DNA of 64,000 bases from Citrus sinensis (Eukaryota; Streptophyta; Magnoliopsida; Sapindales; Rutaceae), in assembly GCF_022201045.2 (NCBI RefSeq), contig NC_068563.1, forward strand, positions 1,116,001 to 1,180,000, read 5' to 3'. The position numbers and the translations under genes are program-made. Shown in pieces: positions 1 to 11,818 of the stretch (its first letter is position 1; each line of letters starts with the position of its first letter). A model generated the notes under the pieces. The model saw only the letters and a list, made by a program, of their open reading frames with translations, was not told the origin of the DNA and did no database searches.

Positions 1-341
1 TCATCACCAACACGTGCAAACACAGCAACAACATTGTCGCCTTGCGAGAGAGACACTATATAAAGCTCACCGGAAGCAAGCTCAACGCTTTGTTCTCTTT
101 CGATTAAGTGGACAATAGCGCCTGGGATTTTGACAAGAACATGCTCGGACGGTGGGGCGTTGGCGGTGATGTGCGAAACGGCATCGTCTTCGGGGAAGAG
201 ATTTTCCGCCATGTCTTTCATGTCAACCGAAGGGTATAAAGAAGACGGTGATGAAGAAGCGGCAGTCGAAGCAGAAGCGGCTTCTGGGTTTGATAAATCG
301 ACTTCTGGGTAAAGTGCTTTTGAGGGGTTTGAAGAAGCCAT
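1..341 (-). CDS. ERD7: ERD7-like senescence/dehydration-associated protein, 5' part (runs off the window)
   Basis: The reverse strand opens an uninterrupted frame at the ATG at 341 and is still open at base 1, giving about 113 N-terminal residues. The leader is rich in Ser, Ala and Pro and contains LYPEVDLSNPEA, then LYPSVDMKDMAENLFPED, a Pro-rich spacer, and VLVKIPGAIVHLIERE followed by VELASGELYIVSLSQGDNVVAVFARVGD. The pairing of LYPxxDMKDLAENLFP with a KIPGxxxHLI core is the N-terminal signature of plant ERD7/senescence-domain proteins, which bind membrane lipids and are induced by dehydration, cold and ageing. The senescence domain itself should lie outside the window to the left. I see no intron in the visible part. 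Family assignment is firm; the exact paralogue (ERD7 against its relatives) is inferred from the N terminus only. Confidence 0.85.
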   Translation of the reverse strand, partial: MASSNPSKALYPEVDLSNPEAASASTAASSSPSSLYPSVDMKDMAENLFPEDDAVSHITANAPPSEHVLVKIPGAIVHLIEREQSVELASGELYIVSLSQGDNVVAVFARVGD

Positions 342-1145
342 GATTGAGTATTGACGCTGATGATGATCAGTTACTTTACTTGAGACTTTGGGGCTTACAA
401 ACGTTTTCGTAAAGCTTAGGATCGAAGGAAAATGAACGGGGAAGGAAAATGGGGACCGTGTATGATGACGTGGCGGAAGGAGAAGTATCCGCGTAATAGA
501 CGTGGGCTGTTGGTCGTCCTGCTGAAGTAACTGTTTTGTTTTCAACAACAAAGAAATATCTACCTCCCGCGCTTTATTCATATTCGTTTCGTAAAATCCT
601 TTATTTAGGTTTTTTTAGTAATTTCCTTTATTTAAAATCTTTAGATTAACAAAGTTACTAGTTTACAAGAAACTGAAAGAGATTTAATTGAACAGAAACA
701 CGTGTCCTTATTCGTGATTAATCAGATTGAGATGAAACGTCATATTGGATCACTAATTGTGACAGGAGTAGCGCATCTCCTTTATTTCTTTCTTATAACA
801 GTAAGTAGTTGAGGAGGCATACGCTTGTAATCACAAAGAATGGATTCCATAAATTTAGACCGGCTTGAAAGAAATTGAATTCTTAAATTATTACATCACA
901 ATTCTTTCTTCAAATATTATGTTTAGATTTTCCTCCGAATCATACACCCCAAAACTTTGAAAAGAATAAAGAGAAATCTATTCTAATAAATAATGGACAA
1001 AATGTTTTTGTCTCTAATAGGTATTAAGACGTGATTTAAAAAATGTGAGAATCATCCAATTAAATTAACATCTTAAAAATTATATTTAAAAAGAAATTAC
1101 TTTACAACTGTTGTACATTATAAGTATTTTCATTTTCGTAAGATC

Positions 1146-1190
<45 letters not shown>

Positions 1191-1330
1191 TGGATAAATT
1201 TACTAACATATACCTTTACTCTGACTCCGAGTAACATAAAATTTGATAAATGTGAAGAAAAATTGTGAGTTTGTGACCATTGAAAACTAGTTTGTCCAAA
1301 TTCCAAATTTTCAATCAAGACTCAAAGTGA
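342..1330. other. Intergenic region upstream of the ERD7-like gene
   Basis: AT-rich DNA between two genes that are transcribed away from each other. The part next to 342 must contain the ERD7-like promoter. No open frame resembles a protein. It contains the TTA microsatellite listed separately and ends at the left target duplication of a hAT-type element. Confidence 0.6.
1147..1190. repeat. (TTA)n microsatellite
   Basis: About 14 uninterrupted TTA/ATT trinucleotide units in AT-rich DNA. The apparent reverse-strand open frame across it (a run of Ile) is an artefact of the repeat. Confidence 0.95.
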
Positions 1331-1338
1331 TTTGTAGC

Positions 1339-2302
1339 TAGAGGTGGCAGAAAAGCCCGTCCGGACTGGATCTGGCCCGGACCCGGCGTGTGCGGTCCGG
1401 ATTTTATGAATGCAAAAAACGGACCCGGGCATTGATTTTCAATGCCCGGTTGCTTCCGGGCACGGGTTCGATCACAGCACCAAGAACCCGGAACTCGGAC
1501 CCGTGCCTAGTTTTTTATTAAGTAAAAAAAAAAGAAGAAAATATAAAACCGAAAATAAAATTTGCTTTGCCCTATTGCCCCCAAAACCGAACTCTAAATC
1601 ACGATTGCAAGTGAACAACGCAGCACACAGGCACACACCCTAAAATCTCCGAATCGGCGGCACCTCTCTCCGTCTCTCCACCAGTAGCCACCACCCACTA
1701 GCCGCGAACCTCTTACCTTCCTTGGTCAACTCTATTTCTCCTCTCAAAGCACAGTCGTCCCGTCACATAGCTTTTCACTGTTTGATTATCTTCTCAGCGG
1801 CAGCCACCAAGCGACGGTGTCAGCCATCATAGCTGGTCTCACTCCATTGTTTTGTCACCTTATCAGCTGCAACTCCACCAACACAACCACGACCCATGAT
1901 ATATATGTATATCGACCGTAACAAGACGATAATGTGTTGAGTTGTTTACAGAGAATACTCAAATGGGTTTGCTTGGTTTCTCTTCTCCTCTTGTTTGTTG
2001 TCTTTTTCTGTTTGGTTTTGAATGCAGCTTCGCTTGTTAATGGAGGCAAAACTATCAGTTTTTTCAAGAAAGTTGAAAAGACCATGGACATGGCTGTATT
2101 TTTATTTCCAGTGCATTCAACTTTGAAAAATGCGGGTAGAGAAAACCCGTAAAAAAGCTCGTGTCCAGATAGTGCCGGGCATATACCCGGTCCGCATAGA
2201 AAAAATCCAGGCACGGTTCGGGTCCAGGTAGCTATGTCTGACATGCGGGTCGGTCCCGGGCAGCCTCAAACCCGGACCCGACCTGCACTTTTGTCATCCC
2301 TA
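1339..2302. mobile_element. Non-autonomous hAT-type element, 964 bp
   Basis: The left end TAGAGGTGGCAGAAAAG and the inverted right end (reverse complement TAGGGATGACAAAAG) form imperfect terminal inverted repeats. They are flanked by 8-bp direct repeats, tttgtagc (1331-1338) and gttgtagc (2303-2310), 7 of 8 matching. An 8-bp target duplication with a TAGRGRTGRCA-type end is the hAT (Ac/Ds) pattern. Both subterminal zones are full of CCCGG/CCGGACCC words in opposite orientation, possible transposase-binding repeats. The interior has no transposase frame; its stretch at 1580-1850 is C-rich and looks like a captured leader, but I cannot name a source. Confidence 0.7.
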
Positions 2303-2503
2303 GTTGTAGCCTAGCTTTGTCTAGCCCATCTTCAATACAAAGCCCAGCTTAAGGCCAGGAATAAGTCCTCTTGAGCCCAAGCCTTCAATAAATGGGCTGT
2401 CTCAGCCCATTATTTAAAATGTTAATAACCGGAAATAACCGTCTGACCCGCAATCGAAACACTTACAAAGTCTTCAACTTCTCATCAACACTCAAGGATT
2501 TAT

Positions 2504-4468
2504 ATGCTTCTAAACACGATCAAGAGAACTCCTTTTTTATGCTTCCAATTCAATAAGTGCTTTATTCCATACAAACCTCAAGCTTCTTGCATTGATCCGT
2601 ACAATTCCAGCAAACTTTTGAGTAATCATTTCAAATCAGGAAAAATTAAAGAAGCAGAGAACCTGTTCGATGAAATTCCTGAGAAGAATGTAGTATCATG
2701 GTCCATTGTGATTCATGGATATTCTATAAATGGGTTTCACGAGAAATCCATGAAAGCTTTCTCCCATATGATGCTTTCGGGTTTTTTACCCAATTCTTTC
2801 ACTATGGTTGGTGTTCTTGTTGCGGCAGCAGGCTTGCAAAACTTGGAACTTGCAAGATCTATTCATGGGCTGATGGTGAAATTTGGGTTGGAATCTGATG
2901 TAATAGTTGGTACTGCGATGCTTGATGCATATGCAAAATGTGGAAATATATTTTATTCCTGTAAGTTGTTTGAAGGACTAAAGAACCCATATTTGGTTTC
3001 TTGCAATGCAATTGTTGCTGGGTTTATAAATAATAAACTTTTTCAACAGGCAGTTCTCTTATTTAATTTCTTTCGTGGGTCTGGTTTGGTGCCTAATGCT
3101 GTGACAATGTTGACGGTTATTAGGGGTTGTGTTGCATTAGGGTCAAGGGCACTTTGTGAACTAATCCATGGTTTGACAATTAAGTTGGGCCTTATTTTGG
3201 ATGTATCTGTTAATAACTCTGTACTTGACATGTATTCATGTCTGATGGATTTAGATGCTGCTATCCAAATATTTAGAGAGATGGAATGCAAAGATGTTAT
3301 CAGTTGGACGAGGATGATGGGCTTGTTTGTCGATTTTGAATATGCCGGTGATGCTCTAAAGATTTTTAGGGAAATGAGAAAGAGTAGGATCATTTGTGAT
3401 ACGGTTGCTCTACTGAATTTAATCTCAGTTAATGCAATTTTGGGAGATCTGAAGAGAGGAAAACAACTCCATGCACAAGTTGTTTTGGGAGGCCTTCAAT
3501 CAGAGCTACGCCTTTCAAACTCTATCATTGCAATGTATTCCAAGTGTGGTGATTTAGATTCTTCCAGATCTGTGTTTAATCAGATAACAGAGAAGAGTTT
3601 GGTTTCCTGGACAGCAATCATTTCAGGATATGTGCAGAATGGGTGTGCAAGAGAGGCTTTGAACCAATTCATTAAGATGAGACAAGAAAAAACCGATTCC
3701 GTTGATTCAATAACGTTAGTCAGTATTCTCACTGCTTCTGGTGAGCTAGCTGCTTTAGAGATCTGCCTGCAGCTCCATGGTATTGCTTTTGAAGCTGGTT
3801 TCCCACGGTATAGATCAGTTCAAAACTGTCTTATATCGTCATATTCAAAGTGTGGGAATGTCGACCTTGCCTACATTGTTTTCGAGGAGATGGGTTTTCT
3901 TCGAGATGTTGTATCATGGAATACTATTATATATGGTTATGGGGTTAATGGCCATGGGGAAACGGCTCTTGCTCTGTACCATAAGATGACGGAGACTGGG
4001 GAAGTCCCTGATAGTTCAACCTACCTGAGCATTTTGAATGCTTGTGGTCATGCAGGGTTAACAAATGATGGATTAGTTATTTTCAATCAAATGATAGAAG
4101 AAAACAAAGTGAAGCCAAGCCAAGAGCATTATGGGTGTGTGGTTGATTTGCTTGCTCGAGCGGGCTGCTTATCAGATGCAAGTGGGCTTGCTGGCAAACT
4201 TTTAGAAGGGATGGGCCCAAATATTTGGAGGGCTTTGCTTAGTGGATGTGTGCTCCATGGTAACGTGGAGCTAGCAGAACTAGCAGCGAAAAAGGTATCT
4301 AAGCTTGACCCTGGAGAATCTGGTCAAGTTGTGCTCCTTTCAAATGTTTATGCATCAGTTGGGAGGTTTCAGGATGCTGAAGCATTGAGATCGGGCTCAC
4401 AGAAGAAAGGGATAATTAAGATTCCAGGGATTAGCTTTCTCAATAGCACATCACATGACTTCGGTTGA
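2504..4468 (+). CDS. PLS-class pentatricopeptide repeat (PPR) protein with E-type C terminus
   Basis: A single intronless frame of 654 residues. The first ~30 residues are basic, lack acidic residues and look like an organelle targeting peptide (mitochondrial more likely than plastid; inferred). From about residue 55 the protein is a chain of 31-36-residue PPR motifs. Typical words are NVVSWSIVIHGYS, GTAMLDAYAKCGNI, VISWTRMMG, LSNSIIAMYSKCGDL, LVSWTAIISGYVQNG, CLISSYSKCGNVDLA and VVSWNTIIYGYGVNGHG. The alternating lengths mark the plant PLS subfamily. The end (IWRALLSGCVLHGNVELAE to GIIKIPGISFL) is the E region; there is no DYW domain. Such proteins bind organellar RNA site-specifically and many act in C-to-U editing with a DYW partner. 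The closest named relative may be At2g17210, from memory only. The RNA target cannot be read from sequence. Confidence 0.93.
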   Translation: MLLNTIKRTPFLCFQFNKCFIPYKPQASCIDPYNSSKLLSNHFKSGKIKEAENLFDEIPEKNVVSWSIVIHGYSINGFHEKSMKAFSHMMLSGFLPNSFTMVGVLVAAAGLQNLELARSIHGLMVKFGLESDVIVGTAMLDAYAKCGNIFYSCKLFEGLKNPYLVSCNAIVAGFINNKLFQQAVLLFNFFRGSGLVPNAVTMLTVIRGCVALGSRALCELIHGLTIKLGLILDVSVNNSVLDMYSCLMDLDAAIQIFREMECKDVISWTRMMGLFVDFEYAGDALKIFREMRKSRIICDTVALLNLISVNAILGDLKRGKQLHAQVVLGGLQSELRLSNSIIAMYSKCGDLDSSRSVFNQITEKSLVSWTAIISGYVQNGCAREALNQFIKMRQEKTDSVDSITLVSILTASGELAALEICLQLHGIAFEAGFPRYRSVQNCLISSYSKCGNVDLAYIVFEEMGFLRDVVSWNTIIYGYGVNGHGETALALYHKMTETGEVPDSSTYLSILNACGHAGLTNDGLVIFNQMIEENKVKPSQEHYGCVVDLLARAGCLSDASGLAGKLLEGMGPNIWRALLSGCVLHGNVELAELAAKKVSKLDPGESGQVVLLSNVYASVGRFQDAEALRSGSQKKGIIKIPGISFLNSTSHDFG

Positions 4469-5639
4469 TTATTCTATCCTTTTAGATTAGAGGAGAGTTT
4501 CTTTCTTCTTATGGACATTCACTATGTCTCAAGACTTGATGAAGTTTCTGTTGACATAAGCGCCACCAGAATATCCCCGTACTACTGGCAACTTGATTAA
4601 CCAGATGATGGCTGAATCTGGGTTTATTATTCATTATAGTTAAAACGTATCAAGGAGAGAAGCTTTGTATAGAATTCCAGAATTACGAATTTGAAGATGA
4701 TTCCATTTGTTCTTCTTTAATGGATCTGATATGGCTGAAATTAATTATCAGCATTTGTAATCATAGCGATGCTAACTTTAACGTACCCTGCTTCATCATG
4801 AATGTATTCTAAAATCGTTAAAAGCAATAATTTCCTTTCCTTTACTTTTGCTTCTTTTTTTATTTTATTAGAAGAATCTTGTTGACTTTATATTCCACCG
4901 GTTTGGTATGACAAGATGCTAGCATAATTAGCTGATGTGAAAATTCATTATTAAACTAAAGACTTTGGTTCAATCACCTATTTGATATTTACTACCGATT
5001 ACATATGCTCATGAAAGTTCCTGTGATTACAAATCCCGGTTTAGTTGATTGAATTACGGAGAATCTGAGGATCATAAAATTACTTCGGTGCTATTAAATT
5101 TAATTTCTCTGCTAGGAAAACTGTATAGCTGTATCTGTTGAGTGCTGCTGAGGACTACTAGTTCATGCCTAAATGATTTATGGGCAAGTCAGGGACATGA
5201 TGCCCATTCTTTCACAAGATGTGGATAGATATAACTCAGAAGTAGTATCTAGAATCCTGGAAAACTAATTAGTTTCTGTTGCTAGTATACCAATAATGGC
5301 ATGGATAAGCTGCTGTAGATAATGCGCATCTCATCACGGGAAAACTATGAAATACAATAATCCTAAGTCAACCCAGCACAGCTTATCTTTTAACAGATCC
5401 ACTAACTGCTTAATTTGGTGTTCTCACGGTTTTCCGATGAATTAAGAAATTGATCTTGTCCATGAGATGCAAGGCACGGCGCCAACCGGCAGCAGCCCAA
5501 GTACTAGGACTAAGTTCGGCCTGAAATGGCTTATTAGCAAGTGAGGTGCAGAAAAACAATAGCGGTCCACAAAGATAAAATGCAAGAACTATAGCCCAAG
5601 AAAGAAAGCTAATACATGACGGAAATGAAATACTAACTA

Positions 5640-6370
5640 GGCAACCCAAGAAGGGGGTGAATTGAGATTTTAAAATTTAAGATAAACAAACTATACAACA
5701 ATTTAATCTAATGCCTTAATGGAATAAAAAATAATAAATTTAACAAAGCACAATAATAAGAGAGTAAGGGAAGAGAAAACAAACACGATTTTTACGTGGT
5801 TCGGTAATCTTCGCTTACGTCTACGCCTCCAAGCTCACCTAACTTGATGATTTCACTATCCAAGCCTCCCAAGGCTTCAAGTTCTTTATAATTGACTTTC
5901 AAGGTGTCAATGAGCATTTACAATCAAGAGATTATTTCTCCAATCTCTTCACTCCAAGTGTTTCTCACACTTGTACACTCACAATTTGATGAGAAATAAA
6001 AATTACAACAAACAACTCTCTTTTAGAGTGGATATACAAATGATAGCTCAATGAAGATTTAATCTATGATGATTTACGAAATTAAAGCTCAATATATGTT
6101 GTGTGCACTTGTTTATACTTGCAAAGATTACTAAAAATGAAATGAATTTGAGTTTACATAATTTGAGCTCGAAAACTAGCCGTTATAGACTTTTTAGTGA
6201 TAATTGCCTTGTCGCTTTGTGAATCCAGTTAGACGCTTTTATGTTACTGTTACAACAAATATTTGAATTTTGGAACATCCGGCATGCCGCTTTCATTCCA
6301 GTAAGCTACTACCCATAATTTGGCTTGCCGCTTTGTAAAATACGATTAGCCGCTCTGCTACAATAACAGA
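5640..6370. repeat. Probable dispersed repeat with gggggtgaatt and tttacgtggttcggt motifs
   Basis: The sequence begins aagaagggggtgaattgag, then about 150 bp on has tttttacgtggttcggtaat, a C/T-rich stretch, and three gccgcttt-like words near 6210-6350. I recognise the gggggtgaat plus tacgtggttcggc pairing as recurring in plant repetitive noncoding DNA. I see no matching terminal repeats or target duplication here, so borders are approximate and the family is not named. Confidence 0.35.
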
Positions 6371-7955
6371 TACAGTGAATTAGTTTTTTAAATTATAATT
6401 TTACCCTAAACTTTATAGAATTATGATATAGCCCAAAATATCATAAAACTTTATACAAATGTCAAATTTAAGAACTTCTAAATAATACTTATTATTCCCA
6501 AAACTTTTTAAAATTATGATATCCCCAAAACGCTATGAAAATTTTCACATAAGTCATTTTCTAGAATTCCAAGCAATACTTGTTGGTTTCAAAATTTTTA
6601 AAACTCTTTCAATTAGACCATAAACTTGAAAAACAACTAATTTTATAAAATTATTTTTCTATTAAATATAAAACATTTATAATGTGAAAATAATAATTTA
6701 TTTAAAATGTATAAAAAATAATTTGAACTTTTAAAAACTAAATCATTTTAAATTTGATTTATTATCATCAAAATCAATATTATGGATACATAAATGTTAA
6801 CAGAAAAATCTTTATACTTTCTTAGTTCATGCATGAGGATAACTCCTAGCTTTAAAGATGTGGGCACGCATTCATTTTGGCATACTTTGGTTCAATGTGC
6901 CTGAATAACATTTTGGAATAAAAAATGTCCACTTCTCATCAAATTCTAGCCATCCAAGCATGTCTCGTTCAACCCATTTGCATCAAGCATCATTTACTCA
7001 CACCACATAACCTGGACTTTTCTAGCATTTTACATGGCCTAACTATTTATGTATATATATACTCTTTCAGTCCTTTATTTTTGTCGATAAGGCTCTAAAC
7101 GATGAGGGTATCGGATACTCTAGCATCAAATTGGAACTCTGTCTGGGCTGCTAGTATCTTGTTCCTCAAGTGCTTCCAGTTACAACTTTCTATAATGTCT
7201 CTTTCTATACTTTCTGCAGTTTTTGCTTTCATTATCATATCTGTTGCTCTTCTCATCGATACAGTGGTCGTACTATTCTGCGATTCGAGTTCAGTATCCC
7301 TGAAGACATGTAAAGGAGGCATATGCTGGCACAGGCCTTGTAGATTCTTGTATTGTTTCTGGTGAAAATATGATGTGGTCACCCTCTCAATTATCTGTGG
7401 TAAACTGAATGAATTTCATTGTCTTATAAATGAAACATCTATATCTATATGACTATATATGATATAGCTTCACAAATTGATGCCTCAGTATCAGCTAAAT
7501 ACCACCCCCAGATAAGCACTTATTTGTAGTGATTTATCTTTTAAAATAAAAATCCAAACTAAAAACTGTTTATGAAAGCACTTGTTGTCTCCACTAAAAG
7601 CCAAGAATTTGATTCGCATTTAGTTAGGTTAGATCACGCCCAGAGCAAGACACCAATTCAATTATGTGGTTTCAACTTGCACTTAAGCTCGTTAGTCAAA
7701 TAAGTTGAAAAGATTGGTGTATGCTTGTAGATTATTTATTTGCACTAGGAAGCTTTAGGTTGCATATAATAAATAGAAATAATAACATTCATTAAGCCTG
7801 ATTAATTGCTGCTCAAGTTTTTTGTTTAAAAAGGGGATGATCCATTTTTCGATAAAGTTTTGCAAGATTCAATAAGATTGATTTAATATCAAACAAATAT
7901 TTAAACCGACACAAAGCTTTAAGTAACTTGGAAGCAAATGGTCCTCCCTAAAGTG

Positions 7956-7983
7956 CTTTCTTTCTTTCTTTCTTTCTTTCTTT
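7956..7983. repeat. (CTTT)n microsatellite
   Basis: Seven consecutive CTTT units with no interruption. Confidence 0.9.
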
Positions 7984-8195
7984 AATTTATATAATTTTTT
8001 TTCAGCGTACATGGCTGTCCCAGTAGCGCTAGCGCCTAAGAAATATCGAATGGTGGGTGCAAATTAACGCGGGAATGACCTACCAAATTTGTATCTTATG
8101 ACTTATATAGTTTCGAAGGAAGCTGCAGTAATATAAAGCCATTTCATGTTAGAAGTATACAAATTAATTATACCGGGGGTGTCCTTGTGGTCTTG

Positions 8196-8220
8196 TCTCT
8201 CTCTCTCTCTCTCTCTCTCT
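8196..8220. repeat. (TC)n microsatellite
   Basis: Twelve uninterrupted TC dinucleotides, followed by AT-rich DNA. Confidence 0.9.
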
Positions 8221-9403
8221 TTATTTTTATCTGATGTGGTACGGGAAGTGGATTAAAGCATGGATTATTTCGTTCGTTGGAGGGGCCTGAATATCAATCA
8301 TTCAAGATCCCTTATGCCCGCGAAACCCTCTGAACAAACAAAAGAAAAAAGAAAAAGGGAAAGGAGAAATTGAATTACATTATGAAATTCTTCCGTTTGA
8401 AAAGAGAAAAGGATTAGCTGTTTTCTCTCTTCTTTTTCTGGTTGAAAACATAAATTTTTTTTTATCTCTTGATATTATTAATAATATGTAATTATATTAT
8501 AAAATGACAATTCATTGTTGATTGAGATTATTGACAATTATATGTGATTATAATATGAATTTTTCTTTTTTCTTTTTTTAATACAAAACTTCCCACATGA
8601 AACAATCAAGGAAGGGATGATATTCTAGGAGAGAATGGATAGAACTCGGTATTAAAATAATCAAATCTTAAAAATGCGTGTGCACTTTGAACAAGACTAA
8701 ACCAATAGCAAACGGCTAGTGAATCTTCTATATATTTTATGAACAAAATAAGAGGTCATAAAACACAAAGGGCAACGTGCGTGCGTGCGTTTAGTAACTT
8801 GCATCGCATTAAAATATTGTTTTTTTTATTTTTACCAGTTTCTCTCCCTGCCCAGTCTCTAAATTTGTGGATCAGTGGATGGTGACCATAATGGAGGAAT
8901 TAAAACCATTGGAGATAAAAAGCACAAGAAGCATTTCAAAGTACTTTTGGTACTTCTAAAACATTTCTAAATAACCAAGAATATAGTCGTAGCAACTAGC
9001 AAATGCCAAGGGACAACACTGGCTAGAAAAGCAACAGAAGATCAATGAAGAAGCCTTGCTAAATTCAACAACTAATCACTGTTACAGTGCTTGATGGGAG
9101 AACCCTGCTCTAGCAATTAGCAGTAGCTGCTGGTACAAAAAGCAAGTAAATATGTAATTATATGAACTCAAAACAGCAATCATTTCTTATAATTGAGTTT
9201 TTAAAAGCCTATACTTTATGTAAAGTTGAGTATATAAACTTAGTTCAGTTTATACATACAACATACATCCACTTAACTTGAAAGAGACAAGTACTCCCAA
9301 CCTCTCTACTTCTATCTTGCCGAAAGTGAAAAAAAACACAGTGCGCACACATTACAAAAGCCATAAAAGCAAGTAGCTTCTCCTACAAGTTACCTCATCC
9401 AGG

Positions 9404-11743
9404 TTACAGAGGGTCCAATTGGGTAACCACAAGTGGGCTTCGAACCTCGTGCTTCCCGTCAGACCACGATATTGACCCGAACGCAGCACCAGAGTCATTC
9501 AACACCAAGTTCTTGCTATCAGCAGTTACCGTCACCACAAAGCTGCTCTTCTTAACACCCTCTGTGAAGACCAATCTTGATGGTTTCACAGTCACTGTCA
9601 CTCCTTTCTCCGGAGACACAACTTTCACTGTATACACAGCATTTGGCTGACCAACATTGGTCACGGTTCTGATAAAACTCTTGCTTGAAACTCCCCTGGA
9701 TTGTGTCGAGAACAATGCGGCAATCGAAGGGTAGTTCAAATTCTCGGGCCTTGGCCTTTTAGCCGGACATCTCGCTGGTATTCGTGTGATCACCTGAATT
9801 AACTTTGGTCCATAACCATTAGCACATAAAAAGTTAACATAATCATCATTGGTAATATCATAAACCAACCCTGGATCCATTGCTCTATCAAGATTTACAT
9901 GGCCGGCACCAAAATCATACGGGGTTGATGCATTTCCAGTAGCCTCATCAGTCATGGGCTGGTTGCTATTATCAACTATACTAGCAGTAGTCATCATAGC
10001 AGACCTTATAGCAGCCGGACTCCAATCCGGGTGAGCTGACTTAAGCAAAGCCGCTGCACCACTCACATGTGGGCATGCCATTGATGTACCAGACAAGATA
10101 TTAAACTCAGTTTTCCTCAAATCTGAATCCAACCCCGTCGGCCCAACAGCCTCCGTCCAAGCAGCAAGAATGTTAACACCGGGAGCAATCAAATCCGGTT
10201 TAAGAATCTCCGGATTCAACCCATTTGGCCCCCTGGCTGAAAACGAAGCCACCACAGGTGCCGGCTTGATTCCGAGAATAGTCCCCTTGAAATCAATCGT
10301 AGCCGTCGGATTAGCTGTTGAAGAAATGTAAGCTTTAACTGCATCACCTTCATCAGAACCAAGGGCACAAGCTGGTAAAAGATGAGCATCACCAACTAAG
10401 CCTTCGCCGTTGGATATTCCATTGGCTAATATCATGCCCACGCCTCCAGCTTTCTTTACAACTAAACCTTTAGCCACTCTCGGGCTACTTCCTCTATCGC
10501 AAATTACAATTTTGCCCCTCACCAGATTAGGATCCAAGGAATTTTCCATACATAAAGAAGCTGATAAAACCCCTGATTTTCCCGGGTAAATTAAAGGATA
10601 CATTTTCTCACTCAACGGCGCACCCGCATATAGAGACACGCCGGAGAGTCTCCTTCCGTCACCGAGTCTCACCTCCGCGGGGAAGTTTCTGTCTATGGTT
10701 CCGGCACCAACGGTGACAATCCAGGGAGCGAGATTAGTCACTGACATCCCGTTCGGGCCGTCGTTTCCAGCCGATGACGACACAAACACACCTCTCGAAG
10801 CGGCGCCATATGATCCGATTGCGATCGGGTCGAGATAATACGGCGAAGAAATTCCATCACCGCCGCCAATTGAGATGGAAATGACGTCGACTCCGTCGTT
10901 AACGGCAGCGTCGAAGGCAGCGAGAATGTCGGAGTCGAAGCAGCCGGCGTTCTTCCAGCATACCTTGTAAACCGCCAGCCTCGCCTTCGGCGCTACTCCC
11001 TTAGCGACCCCGGCGGCGTAACCTTCCATGCTCGCGCGGAACGCGTGCCGTCCTGCGGCGGTCGACGCCGTGTGGGTCCCATGACCATCGGCGTCCCGCG
11101 GCGACATGAACTCTACAGTCTCATTAATTCCACCGCCAATCGGACCAGCCGACCCCCCCGCCGCCTCGTGGCCTTTCGAAAAGAACCTTGCTCCAATAAT
11201 TTTCTTATTACAATTCTTAGCAGTGAATTTGACTCCAACTTGGCATACCCCTTTCCATTTCGAAGGAATTGACCCGATATTCAAGTCGGAAAAGCTTCGT
11301 CGTTCTGGCCAGATACCGGTGTCGAACACGCCAATGATGACGTCGGATCCGTAGTCGGATTCCGACCAGAGGCCTTGCTGGTTGCGGAGGCCGAGGAACT
11401 GAGGTGAGCGGGTGGTGTGGAGTTGACGGCGTTGGTCCTCGATGACGGCGAGGACGGAGGGGTGACGGCTGAGGGAGGCGGCTTGGTCGGGGGATAGAGT
11501 AGCGGAGAAGCCGTGGAAAACGGTGTCGTATGTGTGGAGGATTTGGACGGGAGAAGCGAACTCAGAACTATACCAGTGATAGTGCGTCGGGAAAATGGAC
11601 GGCTTGGATTGAGAGTCGATGCGGAAGATGAAAGTTTTGACGGTTTGATCGGTTGAGAGAGTTCGAGTTTGGAGGAACGAACCGGAGAGGAGTAAGAAAA
11701 AGAGGAACTGTAGGGGGAGCGAACTGTAGGGAATCGCAGCCAT
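9404..11743 (-). CDS. SBT1.6: Subtilisin-like serine protease, SBT1.6 type
   Basis: An intronless reverse-strand frame of 779 residues, the usual size for plant subtilases. Order: hydrophobic signal peptide (about 1-28), I9 inhibitor prodomain (about 36-110, ending near HTTRSPQFLGL), peptidase S8 domain with an inserted PA domain (about 375-475), and a C-terminal fibronectin-III-like domain (about 675-779). All catalytic residues are present: Asp141 in VFDTGIWPE, His221 in DADGHGTHTAS, oxyanion Asn327 in SSSAGNDGP and Ser554 in SGTSMACPHVSG. It should be secreted and processed to an active apoplastic endoprotease. Intronless SBT1 structure and overall sequence point to the SBT1.6 (At4g34980, SLP2) group; the substrate is unknown. 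The chosen ATG is the first in frame and directly precedes the signal peptide. GC content is higher than in the surroundings, as is usual for this family. Confidence 0.95.
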   Translation of the reverse strand: MAAIPYSSLPLQFLFFLLLSGSFLQTRTLSTDQTVKTFIFRIDSQSKPSIFPTHYHWYSSEFASPVQILHTYDTVFHGFSATLSPDQAASLSRHPSVLAVIEDQRRQLHTTRSPQFLGLRNQQGLWSESDYGSDVIIGVFDTGIWPERRSFSDLNIGSIPSKWKGVCQVGVKFTAKNCNKKIIGARFFSKGHEAAGGSAGPIGGGINETVEFMSPRDADGHGTHTASTAAGRHAFRASMEGYAAGVAKGVAPKARLAVYKVCWKNAGCFDSDILAAFDAAVNDGVDVISISIGGGDGISSPYYLDPIAIGSYGAASRGVFVSSSAGNDGPNGMSVTNLAPWIVTVGAGTIDRNFPAEVRLGDGRRLSGVSLYAGAPLSEKMYPLIYPGKSGVLSASLCMENSLDPNLVRGKIVICDRGSSPRVAKGLVVKKAGGVGMILANGISNGEGLVGDAHLLPACALGSDEGDAVKAYISSTANPTATIDFKGTILGIKPAPVVASFSARGPNGLNPEILKPDLIAPGVNILAAWTEAVGPTGLDSDLRKTEFNILSGTSMACPHVSGAAALLKSAHPDWSPAAIRSAMMTTASIVDNSNQPMTDEATGNASTPYDFGAGHVNLDRAMDPGLVYDITNDDYVNFLCANGYGPKLIQVITRIPARCPAKRPRPENLNYPSIAALFSTQSRGVSSKSFIRTVTNVGQPNAVYTVKVVSPEKGVTVTVKPSRLVFTEGVKKSSFVVTVTADSKNLVLNDSGAAFGSISWSDGKHEVRSPLVVTQLDPL

Positions 11744-11810
11744 GGGAGAGAGAATGATGGTAAAGAGTGAAGTGAGGGAGTGTGTGTTGGTTACCCACGG
11801 AGACGGAGGG

Positions 11811-11818
11811 ATATAATA
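11811..11818 (-). promoter_or_regulatory. Possible TATA box of the subtilase gene
   Basis: Reverse strand reads TATTATAT about 70 bases upstream of the subtilase ATG, in an otherwise GC-richer stretch. Position is plausible for a short leader but unproven. Confidence 0.3.

Larger units (their letters stand above)
4469..9403. other. Intergenic region between the convergent PPR and subtilase genes
   Basis: Both flanking genes end here, so the outer few hundred bases are 3' UTRs. No convincing coding frame is visible. Short open frames at 5410-5649 (-), 7102-7365 (+) and 7095-7382 (-) match nothing I recognise. The stretch at 5640-6370 looks like repetitive DNA (separate entry); 6380-6780 is very AT-rich; microsatellites lie at 7956-7983 and 8196-8220. 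Confidence 0.5.

Noticed and set aside
1410-2244. Open frames inside the first hAT element
   Set aside because: No similarity to hAT transposase; composition driven by cccgg repeats and C-rich leader-like sequence.
7095-7382. Overlapping open frames of 87 and 95 codons on opposite strands
   Set aside because: No recognisable domain, no splice partners, and AT-rich surroundings. The plus frame is hydrophobic but has no family signature.
11045-11354. Plus-strand frames inside the subtilase gene
   Set aside because: Antisense shadows of a GC-richer coding region; the reverse strand has the complete protease.
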